Assembly (NCBI GenBank): GCA_002803225.1
Contig: NXFV01002056.1
Coordinates: forward strand, 1-19,110
Reading direction: 5' to 3'
From: Gamarada debralockiae
Lineage: Eukaryota; Ascomycota; Leotiomycetes; Helotiales; Hyphodiscaceae
Length of the DNA stretch: 19,110 nt
Position numbers and translations under genes: made by a program. Every line of letters begins with the position of its first letter. Position 1 is the first letter of the stretch. Positions 17,403 through 19,110 of the stretch are shown one piece after another. Below the pieces are notes generated by a model. It had not been told where the DNA came from. It saw only the letters and a list, made by a program, of their open reading frames with translations, and ran no database searches.

Positions 17403-17820
17403 GGTGTCTGGCAGTTTTAAAAAACTCTCGAGATGGATTTCTTATTTGCAGAGGATATATATCGAGGTGTGATAGTTGTGCTGCGGTCTGGAGCTTTGGA
17501 AGTTTGGACCGTTTCGTGGTGGACGAGAAGGCAACTCTGATAGCTTGCCCTGTGAAACCAGGGACACGGCCACAGGATCGCCATTAGCCTGGACACATGG
17601 AGATCATCATATCAGACACACGGGTCATAGATCATATGTTCGGAGACAGATGCAAGCTGGCGGTGTTGTATTTGGACTAGAAGGCGGGCTGAAGAAGAGG
17701 AGGCGTCGTTGCATGCATGAGCTGTGAGCTGTGAAAGGCATTTTACCAATCAATCATTGTCACTGCGAAGGGAGGCAAAAAAGTGGCGCTACACCTTGCT
17801 CATACGAGAAAGCGGGGTAT
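17403..17820 (-). other. 5' flank of the Tc-like gene
   Basis: About 420 bp of normal-composition DNA lie upstream of the giant ORF. A plus-strand frame of 83 codons (17476-17727) has no recognisable features and I take it as chance. Apart from the TATA-like box I see no operator or divergent gene. Confidence 0.4.
17455..17462 (-). promoter_or_regulatory. TATA-like box upstream of the Tc-like gene
   Basis: The minus strand reads ATATATAT 53-60 bases before the ATG, in the context GATATATATCC. Position and sequence suit a fungal core promoter, but such short AT runs also arise by chance. Confidence 0.35.
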
Positions 17821-19039
17821 TGAAATTTACTAGAACATCAAATGAACAAAATATAAAAATAATTATCTAGAATATTGTAGTAAAAGGGGTATTTTTCCAA
17901 TAGAGTGGATCATCGAAGTGTGATAATCGGTGCCGCTTTCACGGAGGCCAGCAACTACCTTAACGACAAAACCTAATTTCCAGTTTTCGCGAATATCGTA
18001 ACTATAATAAACACGAGAAGTATTAATTACATTAATTATAATATTATAAGGATCGAATTCGTATAATAAATTGATTTATAAACTATAGACTACGCACTAT
18101 CCTATGGGATCCTGTCCTATGTGACTAAAGTAAGATCCTATAGGATAAGATTACTTATAGCCTTTGTCCTATAGAATAAGATAAGAATAAGATCCTATTC
18201 TCTACTAGTTATATAAATTATAAATGATATAAATATATATTAAATTAGAATATACTAGCTATTAAAATATAAAGTAAGTCTCTAGCTATTACTAATAACC
18301 TAGGAAATTATAGCTTGAGTGACTTTTAAACGAGTAGTAACACTCAATTATTAGGCTCTATTAGATTATTAGTTAATATTAGATTAGTATAAAGATTAGT
18401 ATATTACTTAAAATAAAATAAATTATATATTTATTAGTTTATTTAGTATTTATTTAATCTATATATAAACTTTAAACTTAAAAATACTTTTTATATATAT
18501 TTTATAAACTAAAGAAGGCTTTTAAGGTTATTTGAGTCTAAGAATTATCCTTTATTAAGAATAAGTTATTATTAGCAGGGAAAATATATTTGTAAGAACT
18601 ATTTAATAATATCTCTAATATATAAATTATATTAAACGCCTCCTTATAGCCCTTTATTAAATTAAAGAAGTAAAACCTAGTTATATCTAACTTATTATCG
18701 CTAGGCTACTAGCTAGTAGGACTAGGAAGATTAATCTACTTTTTATTATTAAATACCTATATTATAAGATTCTTTTAAATTACTTTTTCGCCCTAAGTAA
18801 AGTATTTACTTAAAGTATTATAAGTATAGAATTTATTAGAATAGTTAGTAGATTAATATAAAGATTAGTAGGAATTTATATCTATCTTTTATATAAGAAG
18901 TACTTATTCTTTTTAAGTATTTTAATCCTTTTATAAAGAGTTTCTTGATTTTACAAAAAAGAGATTAATAGCTTTAATACTATTTCTTTTGCTAGAACTT
19001 GAATTTTATCTCCTTAGTTTTCTAAAGCTATTAGTATTG
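17821..19039. other. AT-rich, RIP-like block
   Basis: About 1.2 kb, mostly A and T, rich in TA and poor in CA, TG and CG. GC-normal islands occur near 17890-17990, and composition normalises again after about 19040. All frames are full of stops. On the minus strand around 18890-18650 stop density is lower and might be a ruined transposon ORF, but I cannot name it. It probably represents RIP-mutated transposon relics. Confidence 0.6.
18099..18199. repeat. Palindromic TCCTAT / ATAGGA cluster
   Basis: TCCTAT occurs at 18100, 18115, 18136, 18167 and 18193. The central copy is a perfect 12-bp palindrome, ATCCTATAGGAT, at 18135-18146. GATAAGA-type spacers recur between copies. It could be an element terminus, a foldback structure or a simple repeat mutated by RIP. 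Confidence 0.55.
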
Positions 19040-19110
19040 TAGAAGGACCGAAATGCGAGTATAAGCGCGTCCCGATAGCGCTGTGTATCGCACGTGCTCT
19101 CAGTGAGGGA

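Noticed and set aside
17476..17727. 83-codon plus-strand ORF upstream of the Tc-like gene
   Set aside because: No homology recognised. It overlaps the presumed promoter, and its length fits chance in GC-normal DNA.
18099..18199. CRISPR-like array
   Set aside because: Units are short, irregular and palindromic with no uniform spacers, and the genome appears to be fungal.
18650..18890. Possible retrotransposon integrase relic on the minus strand
   Set aside because: A few residues looked suggestive, but the zinc-finger and catalytic spacing could not be found and stops are frequent, so the identity would be guesswork.

Overview
The window looks like a piece of accessory, transposon-rich chromosome from a filamentous ascomycete (Pezizomycotina). 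The signs are short GT-AG introns of about 46-55 bp, a fungal-type NACHT (NLR) gene, a fragment resembling a HET-domain protein, LTR remnants, and AT-rich blocks depleted in CA/TG that look like repeat-induced point mutation (RIP). No rRNA, tRNA or CRISPR was seen.

Layout. Positions 1-1881 (minus) hold the 5' part of a NACHT-type NLR gene that runs off the window edge and has at least one frame break. About 760 bp away and divergent from it is a two-exon gene at 2643-3888 (plus) for an unidentified protein with about eight membrane segments. Positions 3.9-5.5 kb are a gene graveyard: a doubtful small ORF, a HET-like N-terminal fragment (plus), and an opposing pseudogene with two in-frame stops (minus). 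Then come a cluster of GCTCAGG repeats (5829-5971), an AT-rich block, and a nested LTR pair in which a 204-bp solo LTR with a perfect 5-bp target duplication sits inside an older LTR. A further AT-rich block follows.

The centrepiece is 7269-17402 (minus): one uninterrupted 3,377-codon ORF for a protein resembling the A subunit of bacterial Tc (toxin complex) toxins. It keeps recognisable TcA C-terminal regions, including the TcB-binding domain, but has a long extra N-terminal part. No TcB or TcC gene is in the window. Its promoter side (17.4-17.8 kb) is ordinary sequence, followed by about 1.2 kb of RIP-like AT-rich DNA with a palindromic TCCTATAGGA cluster.

No operon or joint pathway can be inferred from the sequence. 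The NLR and HET-like remnants belong to families used in fungal non-self recognition, and the Tc-like gene is an effector or toxin candidate. Their co-location in RIP-marked DNA fits a fast-evolving accessory compartment, which is an inference.
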